64,000 nt of DNA. Origin: Bedellia somnulentella. Taxonomy: Eukaryota > Arthropoda > Insecta > Lepidoptera > Bedelliidae. Position numbers and translations under genes: made by a program. The notes below the pieces were generated by a model that saw nothing but the letters and a program-made list of their open reading frames with translations, was not told the origin of the DNA and searched no databases. The stretch lies in the NCBI GenBank assembly GCA_963576735.1, contig OY755176.1, positions 17,841,423-17,905,422 on the forward strand. The letters are read 5' to 3'. The stretch's first letter is position 1. The number at the start of each line of letters is the position of its first letter. Positions 23,601 through 29,608 of the stretch are shown here, piece by piece.

Positions 23601-25170
23601 AATCTGTGTTTTATTTCAAAAGTCACGGACTTCTTGACCCGCCCTCGTATTGTGAGACTATGCAAAAAGAGCTGACTCTATCAACTGATGACATTCAGAT
23701 GATCTTCCAATGAACCAGAACCTAAGCTACCCCTTCAGCAATAAGGGATATGAATGCAATGTCAATGTCAACTCACCAGTCCGGGCTCCCTCCCGCGAGG
23801 CTCCAAGGTCCTCCTCTACGGTTCCAAATGCAGATGTGTCTCCTGCCTGGGCATGTGTATGTCTCCATTGCCCCGCTGAAATATACCATGAAACTGTTAA
23901 TGATTTCTACTATTATAAAATATTACCTTATAGTCTTCTCAATACAGAATTCCATGAACATCTGCCAATTCAAACAAATATTGTGATAAAATTAAATATA
24001 AATATTTTAATAACCCAAACTCTCTCAAGAAGTTAATCAATGCCATAAATCTCCAATGTTGAGCAGAAGTTGTAAGGGGCTTTTGGAGTGATTGTTGGAG
24101 TGGAGACCAATCACCATTATTCATACAATCTTTTCCCCAATCAACTCCAAAAATGGCAGTTCTAAATAATTCTGAAGATCTAGCTACCTCTTTTTTTGGA
24201 TACAATAAGGATAAGTAGCGGAATGCAACAGTTTTCATTAATCAAAGAAAAATCAAGATATTTTGCCCCGAATCCTCAATATTATGCTTTACTATGCTGG
24301 AAGGAGCTTTGTATTAAACTATTTAGTATTGAGTTGCGAAAAACATATGACATCTATTATGATAATGTATGGCTGATTTTTTCTGAAAGTTTAGCTTGTC
24401 GAGCAGTGATTGTATAACACTACCTGGGCAAGGTCAGGATGGACCACTAGTTAATAATAAAATTAGTACAACATATGTAATGATATGTATATTATGATAA
24501 TATCTAATGAGATTTGAATCATAAAATAACTGGGTAGAAACTTATATCATTATCTTTGCTTAATATTTATAAAAAAAAATAACTCATCAACATTATAACC
24601 AATCTTGGTACATAACTCTATTACTATATAGAAAATAAGCAATAATTCTAGTTTAAATTAGACACAAGATATTTTTCAATTATGACATCAGCTTTAAAAT
24701 TTAATTTTACCCTGAACTTACACGTTAGAATGTGACATTGACCGCAAGCTAAGGGGCAATGACCTCTGCATACAATTTCACTAAACTTTAAATGCGTAAC
24801 TATTAAAACATAATTCAATCAAACAAAAACCTACTTTTATATACAACTGATACTAGAACAGTATTGTAATCAAAATATTTGATACAACCATTTATAAACT
24901 AGGTATAGGAATGTTCTGGACCGGGTAGTCGACATCGCATTTGAAGATATTAAAGTAAGTAAACAAAGAGACAATGTAAAGAATACTAAAGTGTCTTCCA
25001 GAAAGATCCCTACTTCGTACAAAAACAACCAAAGAAGTAAATTCAAGCTAAATAATTTATAAAAACAGAAAACATGCAACGTCAACTCAGTGCCACAGGT
25101 TTTCGAGAGTATATAATGATTTACCTGAAAGCAGGAAGATATACAACGCGAACAACAAGTAGTACTTCAT
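2476..25170 (-). CDS. Gp93: Endoplasmin / GRP94 (ER Hsp90, Gp93), complete 10-exon gene
   Basis: ATP-dependent Hsp90-family chaperone of the ER lumen that folds secreted and membrane proteins. Joining 25125-25170, 10575-10735, 9470-9721, 8695-9075, 7882-8055, 6499-6780, 5839-6232, 4951-5150, 3870-4042 and 2476-2665 keeps frame across nine GT-AG introns and gives 750 residues plus TGA. Residues 1-15 are a hydrophobic signal peptide ([10 protein letters not shown] start). The N-domain ATPase motifs are present: catalytic Glu74 in [16 protein letters not shown] at 120-125, GTIAKSG at 135-141 and GQFGVGF at 165-171. A short acidic linker (about 266-300) leads to KTVWDWEL, then the middle domain with [10 protein letters not shown] and SRETLQQHK. 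The C-terminal domain has [16 protein letters not shown] and NPRHPL, and the chain ends RDEL. Oddities: the stretch between the signal peptide and the N-domain is much shorter than in most GRP94s, the acidic tail is short, and RDEL replaces KDEL. Exon 1 splices in phase (phase 1) straight to exon 2, but an overlooked small exon in the 14.4-kb intron cannot be excluded. The RDEL and signal peptide argue against cytosolic Hsp90 and TRAP1. Confidence 0.93.
2666..3869. other. GRP94 intron 9 (1.2 kb)
   Basis: No exon visible. 2845-2912 holds a degraded half of the ATTTC..GAAAT PIF-like MITE, and 2737-2750 a GCCATCTAGCG motif. The remainder is unique AT-rich text. Confidence 0.6.
3870..4042 (-). 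CDS. Gp93: GRP94 exon 9: C-terminal domain
   Basis: Encodes [19 protein letters not shown] then [13 protein letters not shown] and ends AALRSG with phase 2. The spacing from SNAHQ to NPRHPL equals that of other GRP94s, so exon 8 to exon 9 is the functional splice. Acceptor CCCCTCAG, donor GTGAGA. Confidence 0.93.
4308..4488 (-). pseudogene. Broken duplicate A of GRP94 exon 8 (3' half)
   Basis: Read on the minus strand it gives [21 protein letters not shown], matching the real exon, then runs into a ~58-bp insertion before a remnant of the original donor (CAG followed by GTAATTAT). The upstream acceptor half of the exon is missing and the flank diverges. It cannot replace exon 8 in frame. Confidence 0.85.
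4647..4757 (-). pseudogene. Broken duplicate B of GRP94 exon 8 (3' half)
   Basis: A near copy of 4951-5060 including the donor (CAG followed by GTAAATAC), but with an extra base in the Ala/Gly region that shifts frame, and no acceptor half. The following intron text (a ~40-bp block containing CATATGAGAACTGAGATACT) is also repeated next to copy A (4505) and copy B (4791), so the duplicated unit was exon end plus intron, about 300 bp. Confidence 0.85.
4951..5150 (-). CDS. Gp93: GRP94 exon 8: start of the C-terminal dimerisation domain
   Basis: Begins with two bases completing a Ser codon. Encodes [34 protein letters not shown], then [18 protein letters not shown] and ends on a full codon before GTAAATTTTG. 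Two damaged partial copies of its 3' half lie just downstream (4308-4488 and 4647-4757). Confidence 0.93.
5258..5373. mobile_element. Degenerate copy of the CGCCC-ended foldback MITE
   Basis: Starts TAACGCCCTATTTCTGAATTG and has both palindromic halves (ACTTAAGTATTG / CAATACTTAAGT), but the right terminus is lost. Lies in GRP94 intron 7. Confidence 0.75.
5839..6232 (-). CDS. Gp93: GRP94 exon 7: middle domain continued
   Basis: 131 codons plus one base. Starts [20 protein letters not shown], includes NIKLGVMED and [10 protein letters not shown], and ends [18 protein letters not shown] and a short Glu-rich run. The [15 protein letters not shown] block is characteristic of GRP94 rather than cytosolic Hsp90. 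Confidence 0.94.
6499..6780 (-). CDS. Gp93: GRP94 exon 6: middle domain
   Basis: 94 codons from [18 protein letters not shown] through [18 protein letters not shown] to [15 protein letters not shown]. The NVSRETLQ loop carries the conserved Arg that stabilises the ATP gamma-phosphate in Hsp90s. Acceptor CCACAG, donor GTGAGT. Confidence 0.95.
6885..7022. mobile_element. Foldback MITE copy 1 (CGCCCGATTTC termini)
   Basis: 138-bp nearly complete palindrome: CGCCCGATTTCTGAATTGAG at the left mirrors the right end, with TTA on both sides (6882-6884, 7023-7025). PIF/Harbinger-like by TSD and size. In GRP94 intron 5. Confidence 0.88.
7079..7216. mobile_element. Foldback MITE copy 2 (tandem duplicate)
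   Basis: Almost identical to the copy at 6885, and followed by the same 45-bp flank (GTGTTCAGAGTACTCATTTT). The unit 6885-7078 has therefore been duplicated together with its flank, period 194 bp, rather than inserted twice. Confidence 0.88.
7280..7443 (-). repeat. Degenerate SINE B fragment
   Basis: Matches the SINE B order CACATGACTA.GAATAACTCAGCCA, ACGATG.TTTCCC and a decayed tRNA-like head (CCCTACTGAGCTAAC), with many differences; an old copy. Confidence 0.65.
7494..7858 (-). mobile_element. 5'-truncated non-LTR retrotransposon, RT C-terminus and 3' end
   Basis: The minus strand reads, across frameshifts, the C-terminal tail typical of a lepidopteran LINE ([38 protein letters not shown]) and then the 3' end with a TATG-like tail. 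The transposase-like upstream part is absent; dead on arrival. Confidence 0.8.
7882..8055 (-). CDS. Gp93: GRP94 exon 5: acidic linker to middle domain
   Basis: 58 codons. [10 protein letters not shown] closes the charged linker; [20 protein letters not shown] is the standard start of the GRP94 middle domain. Phase 0 on both sides; acceptor TTCTCAG, donor GTAAGT. Confidence 0.94.
8283..8665 (-). repeat. SINE B copy, body beta with CTCF-like motif
   Basis: tRNA-like head at the right end (a GGGCGGGTGTTC variant of the anticodon arm), body, and an (AACAT)n tail at 8281-8300. The body reads AACTAGATGGCGCTTGCC on the minus strand (8364-8381), close to the CTCF core. In GRP94 intron 4. Confidence 0.9.
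8695..9075 (-). CDS. Gp93: GRP94 exon 4: rest of the N-domain and linker start
   Basis: 127 codons. Holds [25 protein letters not shown] and [11 protein letters not shown], then [13 protein letters not shown], the end of the GHKL ATPase fold. The last ~20 codons are Asp/Glu-rich and start the charged linker. Acceptor CTTCCAG, donor GTATTA. Confidence 0.95.
9470..9721 (-). CDS. Gp93: GRP94 exon 3: nucleotide-binding site
   Basis: 84 codons. Opens with [18 protein letters not shown] (catalytic Glu and the Asn/Asp ATP contacts) and continues to DTGIGMT and [10 protein letters not shown], the Mg-ATP pocket and lid hinge. Acceptor CACCAG, donor GTTAGT. Confidence 0.95.
9770..9945 (-). repeat. SINE H copy, tRNA-like head
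   Basis: Minus strand: a tRNA-like segment (TAGCTCAATTGGCAGAGCG, GCGTATACC) followed by CACTGGCAGCC and a body. The family end CCCCACATGAGGTTTTCATGAAC lies at 9880-9903. In GRP94 intron 2. Confidence 0.75.
10055..10425 (+). repeat. SINE B copy, plus orientation, body beta
   Basis: Head ACCGTGACAGCCCAGTGGGTA at the left, box B GTTCAAATCC, a CTCF-like ACTAGATGGCGCTGCC at 10331-10346, and a CGTTTATGTTATGTT tail. Intact. In GRP94 intron 2. Confidence 0.92.
10575..10735 (-). CDS. Gp93: GRP94 exon 2: start of the N-terminal ATPase domain
   Basis: Encodes an acidic lead-in ([17 protein letters not shown]) and then [20 protein letters not shown], the usual first strand and helix of the Hsp90 N-domain. 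Acceptor CTACAG, donor GTAATA. It ends on a complete codon, joining IFLREL of exon 3. Confidence 0.92.
10736..13421. other. GRP94 intron 1, first part
   Basis: Mostly unique AT-rich DNA. 12295-12450 has repeated GGACTAAATGAA motifs in both orientations (AGTTCATTTAG at left, CTAAATGAACT at right), probably an old foldback element. The candidate exon at 11504 is listed separately. Confidence 0.5.
11504..11654 (+). CDS. Candidate first exon of an unknown gene nested in GRP94 intron 1
   Basis: ATG at 11504 opens 50 codons ([20 protein letters not shown], then Lys/Arg-rich [16 protein letters not shown]) and runs to GGGTTAC followed by a good donor GTGAGT (11655). GC content and CpG are clearly above the flanks. 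I do not recognise the protein. PKRRRVR looks like a nuclear localisation signal. It could also be a chance ORF; weak evidence. Confidence 0.33.
13422..13768 (+). repeat. Repeat A copy split by a MITE
   Basis: Left part CTTAGTGTCGG..TTGGGCGATCC..CAACTTCC (13422-13545) and right part GGCTAAATAATTTCTGATTC..TTATAGCC (13694-13755) belong to one repeat A copy. The MITE at 13546 interrupts it at the CAACTTCC/AAAAGTGGC point. Confidence 0.8.
13546..13693. mobile_element. MITE M (AGAAGGGCAAGCACGAGC termini)
   Basis: 148 bp with inverted ends AGAAGGGCAAGCACGAGC / GCTCGTGCTTGCCCTGCT and an internal TTACTTAGTATCGTATACTG block found in all copies (33212, 36938-40567, 46672). Non-coding. Confidence 0.88.
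13861..17946. repeat. 171-bp tandem minisatellite, about 24 units, in GRP94 intron 1
   Basis: The junction TTAGTATACT recurs every 171 bp from 14011 to 17773 (23 times) and the last unit ends in a variant (CAGTTGGTATG). Units differ at only a few positions: GAGGCAG or GATACAG, CTCGG or CTTGG, ACGAGAG or ACGAAAG. Unit 1 (13861-14035) is divergent and longer (extra CGGGCGCCAACCCGAG) and looks ancestral. Each unit from 14060 on has ACAATGG starting a 36-codon ORF ([10 protein letters not shown].., ending TTSQS-stop) on the plus strand, and a TGACGTCG near its end. GC-rich core, AT-rich spacer containing an imperfect GTTAGT/ACTAAC inverted repeat. Origin unknown; unit 1 is open for ~60 codons in another frame, so it may derive from a coding or LINE segment. 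Confidence 0.97.
14060..14170 (+). other. Repeated 36-codon ORF, first of 23 copies
   Basis: ATG at 14060 plus 171 x k for k = 0 to 22 (last at 17822). The peptide is acidic at the front ([12 protein letters not shown]) and basic at the back (RGRPTTSQS). The start context CAACAATGG is good. Some units carry Arg14 to Ile, Arg19 to Trp, or Pro16 to Leu. There is no evidence that it is translated; it lies in an intron and on the strand opposite GRP94. Confidence 0.4.
17947..19228. other. GRP94 intron 1 text without a gene
   Basis: AT-rich. 18560-18612 is the last ~50 bp of a plus-strand LINE (ATCTCTACCTACCCCAACGG, then GAGTATATGTATG). Nothing else supported. Confidence 0.5.
19229..19473 (+). 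repeat. Repeat A copy
   Basis: Full length: TGTGTAGTGTCTGCTTAG to GCCGTGAGTATAAGTATG. Confidence 0.87.
19540..19727 (+). CDS. Candidate second exon of the unknown nested gene
   Basis: A strong acceptor (TTCTTTTTTTCATCAG) precedes a strikingly GC/CpG-rich ~130-bp stretch. Joined in phase to the exon at 11504 it stays open for 61 more codons ([19 protein letters not shown]..) to TAG at 19725, 112 residues in total. A different frame of the same stretch ([28 protein letters not shown]) also looks protein-like, so the frame is uncertain. Product unknown. The jump in GC is the main reason to list it. Confidence 0.3.
19966..20018. other. Perfect 25-bp hairpin
   Basis: 19966-19990 and 19994-20018 are exact inverted repeats around a 3-base loop (CTG). 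The left arm begins at the end of a degenerate repeat A fragment (GCTCTGGCTAACCCTTGC). Confidence 0.85.
20594..20847 (+). repeat. Repeat A copy, left member of an inverted pair
   Basis: Full length, tail (GTAT)n at 20824-20847; pairs with the inverted copy 20 bp away. Confidence 0.88.
20868..21107 (-). repeat. Repeat A copy, right member of an inverted pair
   Basis: Tail-to-tail with the previous copy; ends GCCGACACTACACAG. The two could form a ~240-bp stem. Confidence 0.88.
21625..21999 (-). repeat. SINE B copy, body alpha
   Basis: (AACAT)n and AACGTTCACGCCG at left, tRNA-like head with GTTTGCACGATAACCGAG at right; very similar to the copies at 1148 and 30203. Confidence 0.92.
22455..23650 (+). 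mobile_element. Mariner element, dead
   Basis: Tc1/mariner transposon whose transposase is broken (see next entry). The right end, about 23600-23650, reads TTTCAAAAGTCACGGACTTC and GACCCGCCCTCGTA, a mariner-type terminus. A degenerate inverted counterpart seems to lie near 22455-22500. Left boundary approximate. In GRP94 intron 1, plus strand. Confidence 0.8.
22657..23581 (+). pseudogene. Mariner transposase pseudogene
   Basis: Codons from 22657 give the N-terminal helix-turn-helix ([25 protein letters not shown]). At about 22830 the frame shifts, the next ~80 bp continue in another frame ([20 protein letters not shown]), then a segment of the DNA-binding region is missing. From 22949 the catalytic domain is open for 210 codons: VDETLIHH (first Asp), HQDNARVHT (second Asp), and [13 protein letters not shown], with exactly 34 residues between the second and third Asp (DD34D, mariner). 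Ends YYVEK-stop. Frameshift and deletion make it inactive. Confidence 0.92.
23651..25124. other. GRP94 intron 1, last part
   Basis: 24073-24206 is a degenerate repeat A fragment (plus). The rest, including 24210-25120, is AT-rich with no exon signal seen. Confidence 0.5.
25125..25170 (-). CDS. Gp93: GRP94 exon 1: start codon and signal peptide
   Basis: ATG at 25168-25170 begins 15 codons of a classic signal peptide (Met-Lys, two Tyr, then a Leu/Phe/Ile-rich core) and ends with one spare G before GTAAAT. The phase fits the acceptor at 10736. I chose it by hydrophobicity and phase; no other minus-strand candidate upstream of exon 2 looks better. Confidence 0.82.
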
Positions 25171-26162
25171 TTTAGGTGCCGATCACCATACAATTACAAG
25201 CTAATTAGTTAATTCACAGTTAATACAATAGGCTTCTCTCGCCGGCTATTCTAAATGAGGTAGCAAGGAACGCGAAATTATTGAATTTGACTTAACGCTA
25301 CATAAAATCATCAAAAGATAAAATAATCGATCACTATTGGTCTAAAACTCATTCAACACATAAAATAGCCAATAGAAGCGCTACACGATACGTTTTTGGC
25401 AGATAATCTGTCAAATGGTTCCCTTCGCGTACAAATGTATCGAGCTCATTGGCCAAGATTTTTTGCTTTTTACCATATTAAACTAACAACTCTTGAATGT
25501 AACCGTTATGAGTCATTGGAAAAGCGTCCGATAAAAGAGACAAGTATGCGCCTCGAAGAGTGCAAAATAATAATTGAAATAAGGCCCAAATTGTGTATTG
25601 GGCAAAAGGAACATAATAAAAAATAACGCGTCAATCAATAAGAAGGCATACTCTATGCATACACCGGTGGAAGCAATAAGTGTGGGTATACCTATTATAT
25701 AATTAAATATGTAAAAATTAAAAAATATTTATTTACACCAGTAAAAACAAACAACAGTCGTATTCGTTAATATAAAATGGTGATAACAATGAGGGTTTGG
25801 TACACAGGTGGTAAGTATTTTACAAAATAATACTCAATACAAATAAGATGTCGGTATCCGCTGCACTAGGCAATGCCTGTATCGATTAACTTTTTATTTT
25901 TAGTTTTAACTGGCTGTTGGCTGAACAAATCGGATCACTGCCAATCAGTCTGGCTCAAAACGTCTGAGTCCCAAGGCGTAAATAAATTGTAAAGTTAAAG
26001 TCACTGTCATCTACCATTAACATCTCAGCTGTTTCCTGTCAATTTTCTGTCAATGTGCCGATGCCAATATAATAAACACTAAATTGAAGTCACTCAAACA
26101 AAAATTGAATTGAATAAACACTAACTATTTTACACCACAATATTAGTATTTTAAGTGATAAA
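25171..26162. promoter_or_regulatory. Shared divergent intergenic region GRP94 / PSMG4
   Basis: About 990 bp between the two start codons, with several CCAAT boxes near the GRP94 side and AT-rich text elsewhere. No TATA box stands out. A 76-codon ORF at 25396-25626 has no recognisable content and is taken as chance. Confidence 0.5.
25369..25387 (+). promoter_or_regulatory. ERSE-like site upstream of GRP94
   Basis: CCAAT, nine bases, then ACACG: one mismatch from the ER stress response element CCAAT-N9-CCACG (bound by NF-Y and ATF6). It lies 199 bp upstream of the GRP94 start codon, in the position expected for a UPR-regulated promoter. Further CCAAT boxes occur as ATTGG at 25336 and 25446. 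Single-site prediction. Confidence 0.45.
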
Positions 26163-26606
26163 ATGGTAGCGCGTGTTCGAGTCCTAAGCGAAGAGGAGGC
26201 AGCACGGCGATGCTGGCGGGTGGAGCGGCTGGAGGTGCGCTGCGGCGGAGACGCGCTGAGTCACGCTGAGTTGCTACTGATGAAGCAGTCGGCGCTGTTG
26301 TGGTTAGCGCCAAACGGATGTGAGGCCCTCGGCCGTGTGATACTGGCCATGCCTGGCGAGGATGGTGGGCCAGCGTTAGCTACGGTGTTAGATGGTCCTG
26401 ATGATGCCTCAGACCCCACCGGTACGGCGCGGCGTCTGGCTACAGTATTACGTCGTCCCGTGATGCTGGCGTTGGCCGCGCCGCTCGACCGGCTCACCGC
26501 GCCGCACGTGGAGCGCGCCTTACTCGAGAAAGTAAGACATATTGTGGCCACGCATGATAAACTGCAGGATGCATGCAGTAGCACTATGTTGAATGGAGAC
26601 AAATGA
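26163..26606 (+). CDS. PSMG4: Proteasome assembly chaperone 4-like protein (PSMG4/PAC4)
   Basis: Single-exon gene, 147 residues, GC-rich. PAC3-PAC4 heterodimers chaperone alpha-ring assembly of the 20S proteasome in the cytosol and nucleus. The family order is visible: SALLWLAPNG (cf. the SLFLWVG-type strand), ILAMPG, a variable loop with DASDPTGTARRLATVLRRPV (the most diagnostic block: small-residue turn, then A-x-R-L-A), strand VMLALAAPLD, and a C-terminal helix VERALLEKVRHI. Human PAC4 is ~123 residues; this one has an N-terminal Arg/Glu-rich extension. ATG context AAAATGG; AATAAA at 26610-26615 immediately after the stop. Head to head with GRP94. The divergence of this family keeps certainty moderate. 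Confidence 0.72.
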   Translation: MVARVRVLSEEEAARRCWRVERLEVRCGGDALSHAELLLMKQSALLWLAPNGCEALGRVILAMPGEDGGPALATVLDGPDDASDPTGTARRLATVLRRPVMLALAAPLDRLTAPHVERALLEKVRHIVATHDKLQDACSSTMLNGDK

Positions 26607-26609
26607 GTG

Positions 26610-26615
26610 AATAAA
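26610..26615 (+). terminator. Poly(A) signal of the PSMG4-like gene
   Basis: AATAAA three bases after the TGA stop; very close, implying a short 3' UTR unless a later signal is used. Confidence 0.6.
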
Positions 26616-27149
26616 GTTGAATGTTCTAATTGAACTGCTGGTGTAAAGTTAAAGGTTTACAAGAAATGGTTGTAAATTTTGTTAAAATGAAATACTCTTT
26701 CCACATACTATCTGGTTCAAGTAATTTCTGTTAAGCTCAAAATCTCTTGACTTGACTGAAGTTGTATTCAAGATCAAATTATAGTGACTTTAAGCATAAA
26801 CAATGTAAGACTCATAGCACTAATACTTATATGGTTGTTTGTATCCGGGATTCTTTTTTGAGATGGATATAACTTGGAATTTGGAGTTAAAGCTGTAATT
26901 ATAGGTGTTGAATATAATTAAAATGTTAGTATTAACTAGTCTGATTGTCATCAGAATGAATAAGTATTTATTTAAGTCTGCATCAGTTTTACCTTTGAAT
27001 ACTTTTAAGCAGTAAACTGCAATAATGTAATTAAGACACATGTTTAAAAAATGGCTTGGTATTGGCTCACATCACAGGATTGTTAGAGTTTGCAAATGAC
27101 AACTTCTTATGTAACAATAAAACCTGATATCCATCTTTGGAAGCATATT
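26616..27149. other. No gene seen
   Basis: AT-rich intergenic text downstream of the PSMG4-like gene. Confidence 0.5.
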
Positions 27150-27265
27150 GGGGGAGTACCCCATTGTGGGAGACAGTGAATTTTGATTGCCACTTTGTAC
27201 CATCCTAGGAAACCTCTCTAGTTTCATTTACACACATCAATATATTTTTTTTATTTTACATACTT
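27150..27265 (-). mobile_element. LINE 3'-end fragment, degenerate
   Basis: CATTGTGGGAGACAG..GATTGCCACTTTGTACCATCC..AACCTCTCTAGTTTCATT matches the reverse complement of the [15 protein letters not shown] end of the LINE family. Confidence 0.7.
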
Positions 27266-27489
27266 CAGAAGCCTGGTTTATATAGTGATAGATGTGTAAG
27301 ATATCTTAGTTTTTAACAAATATACTGTTTTATACATTCATATCTTTTCATTCTTATACCCAATGAGAGACTAGACTTAGTGTATCTTGAAAGTTATGAC
27401 ACGGAGTGGTGACAAATAGTATTAACCTGTGACTTCCCGAGCACTAGCAAAGACAAGTACCGTCAAAACCCGGGAAACAATATAAACAA

Positions 27490-28020
27490 TATCAATAAAA
27501 ACGTAATTTAACTCTTAAAATAAAAGAAATAAGGGGTTGATTCGAACACGGTAAGCTGGTCATCGGCAGCTCCACGGGGAGCCGTCAGGGTTTGACGGTA
27601 CTTTTGCTTCTGGATACTCTGGGAGCCGGCGGGACGTGAAAGGTTAATGGTTTCACTGAAATTGGAAAGTAAAAGTACAGCTTTGAATGCAATAGGCAAA
27701 GGTATAAGCCTCAATCAGGCCTACAATTCTATTTACTTAAAGGTTTTTGTGAATAATTTAGGCTGTGGCACCCTAGGGTGCATTCCCTCTTGCATTAATC
27801 TTGTTCAGCATCTTGATGATGCATTTATTTGATCGCTTGATGATGATTATGTGATTGTATTGGTTCTTAAAATACAATCACATAATCATCATCAATAATA
27901 TCGCTTTTAGCGATAAGACCGCCAATTGTACCTCACTGTAAACTGTTTGATCATATTATTACTTTTGTAAATTTGTGTTTGATGTGGAATAAAGAGTTAT
28001 TCTATTCTATTATATTAATC
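27490..28020. repeat. Probable retroelement 3' region with hairpin and TTCTA tail
   Basis: Contains a 68-codon minus-strand ORF (27508-27714, ..RPAGSQSIQKQKYRQTLTAPRG..), GGCTGTGGCACCCTAGGGTGC, a perfect hairpin at 27838-27894, and ends TGTGGAATAAAGAGTTATTCTATTCTATTA, a typical LINE-like 3' end. Family not identified. Confidence 0.45.
27838..27894. other. Perfect 24-bp hairpin
   Basis: 27838-27861 and 27871-27894 are exact inverted repeats with a 9-base loop (GGTTCTTAA). A second small hairpin (ATCGCT/AGCGAT) follows at 27900-27915. Confidence 0.85.
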
Positions 28021-28309
28021 TGGCACATATTTGGTGGATTTGCAGCTTTAAAGGCTTAGAAACAGATTGTTTGCATTGCTAATATTATATGGACCTTGTT
28101 GTCTGATAATAAATGATTTATTATTATTATTATTATTATTGCAGATCTTAATATTTCATCTTTATAAATCCATGTCAGGGTGCAAGCACATTAATGTCAC
28201 AAGAGGATCAGAAGTGGAAGGTCCTCTGCCATCCCTTTGAGAATATACGATGTTAACCGTAAAGTTGAGATTGATATAAAATATTTTTTTAAGTATATTA
28301 TAGTTAGTT

Positions 28310-28540
28310 CTTACATACATACATATACTCACGCCATTAGTTCCCATTGGGGTAGGCAGAGACTATTGATCGCCACTTCGTACGATCCTGACAAACCTCT
28401 AGCTTCATTTACATCCATAATTCTTTTCATACATGCTCTTTTATTCTTCATAACTTCGGACGCCAGCCTTTCTGAGCACACTATCAATTTGGTCCAAGTG
28501 TGTTCTCCGTGGTCGTCCTCTACTAACATTACATTACATT
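28310..28540 (-). mobile_element. 5'-truncated LINE, RT C-terminus and 3' end
   Basis: The minus strand encodes KNKRACMKRIMDVNEARGL and neighbouring pieces (EDDHGEHTWTKLIVCSE), broken by frameshifts; the 3' end is ATACATACATATACTCACGCC at the left edge. Confidence 0.82.
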
Positions 28541-28694
28541 ATTAGTTAGTTCTTGTTATGTAAATTATTACAAAACTTTATTTAAAAGCTATGTGGCAAT
28601 TTGTGATAGACTACAGCTACAATTCAGTTAACGATTTTCAATCCTCTGTTAATACTTACTACTCTGATGCACTGCAACAGCAGAGAACTGCTAT

Positions 28695-29075
28695 TTTAGG
28701 GTTTTGTACCAAAAGGTAAAATGGGACCCTATTACTAAGACTTCACTGTCTGTCTGCCTGTCCCCAGGCTGTATATTATAAACCGTGACAGCTGAAATTT
28801 TCACAAATGATGTATTTCTGTTGCCGCTATAACAACAAAAGCTAAAAAGTAAATATTAAAGGGGGTCTTCATACATTAAACGTGTTTTTTCAAATTTTTT
28901 TGCTCAACATTAAAAACGGTAGTTTAATTTTTTTTACGGCACTTTAAATTTTTTTACGGCTCTTTAAATTTTCACAGAATATTTACGGTAAAGTAAATAT
29001 CAAAAGGGGCTCCCCTACAAAAACGAAATTGTCAACTATAGATGATAGTACGGAACCCTTCGTGCGTGAGACGAT
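28695..29075. repeat. Interspersed repeat with GCCGCTATAACAACAAA core
   Basis: Reads GGTTTTGTACCAAAAGGTAAAA, CTGAAATTTTCACAAATGATG, TTGCCGCTATAACAACAAAA, and near the end AGTACGGAACCCTTCGTGCG. I recognise this text as a very widespread lepidopteran repeat, from general familiarity rather than a search. Confidence 0.65.
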
Positions 29076-29139
29076 CAAACAAACAAATGGGGTTCACCAT
29101 GAAAAAATGATTTAATGTAAGTTTTATCCAAGGCACCTT

Positions 29140-29510
29140 TAATGTGACATGATAGTCCAGTGGGTAGAACACCCGCCCGAAAACAGAAGGGCGTGAGTTC
29201 CAATCCTGAGTCGGGCCTACACCAATTTGTCTTTGCTAAAGTAATATGTGTGGTTAATTTATCATGGTTGTTAACGGTGAGGGAAAACATCGTGAGGAAA
29301 TCCACATGGCTGAGTTGTACTTAGTCATGTGACAGTGTATTCGTACAAAACGGCGATAGGCCTGCCCCCTATCACGTGAGTACACTGTCTAAGCTAAACG
29401 TGGGTCCCTACTTTGGGCACTAGGTGGCGCTGTCACATGATGTTCAGTATAGTTCATATTGGTACCTCTGCCAACCCCTTCGGGGATAAACGGCGTGAAC
29501 GTTTATGTTG
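29140..29510 (+). repeat. SINE B copy with best CTCF-like motif
   Basis: tRNA-like head GATAGTCCAGTGGGTAGAAC with the CCCGCCCGAAAACAGAAGGGC anticodon-arm variant; body carries GCACTAGGTGGCGCT at 29417-29431 (14 of 15 positions of the vertebrate CTCF consensus CCASYAGRKGGCRSY). Tail CGTTTATGTTG. Confidence 0.92.
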
Positions 29511-29608
29511 TTTTTCTCCCCAGACTGTTCGTCGTGTAACTCAGCAAAAATGTTCAATAGATCAGTCATTATTGCGGTTAGGATTTAAAGGTCACTTTCA
29601 ATCGACGA

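Noticed and set aside
23710..24036. 108-codon plus-strand ORF after the mariner
   Set aside because: Crosses repeat A text and AT-rich sequence, low-complexity composition, no splice or family support.
25396..25626. 76-codon ORF in the GRP94 promoter region
   Set aside because: No family resemblance, promoter location and AT-rich codons suggest chance.
26261..26602. 113-codon minus-strand ORF
   Set aside because: Antisense shadow of the PSMG4-like gene; no recognisable content.
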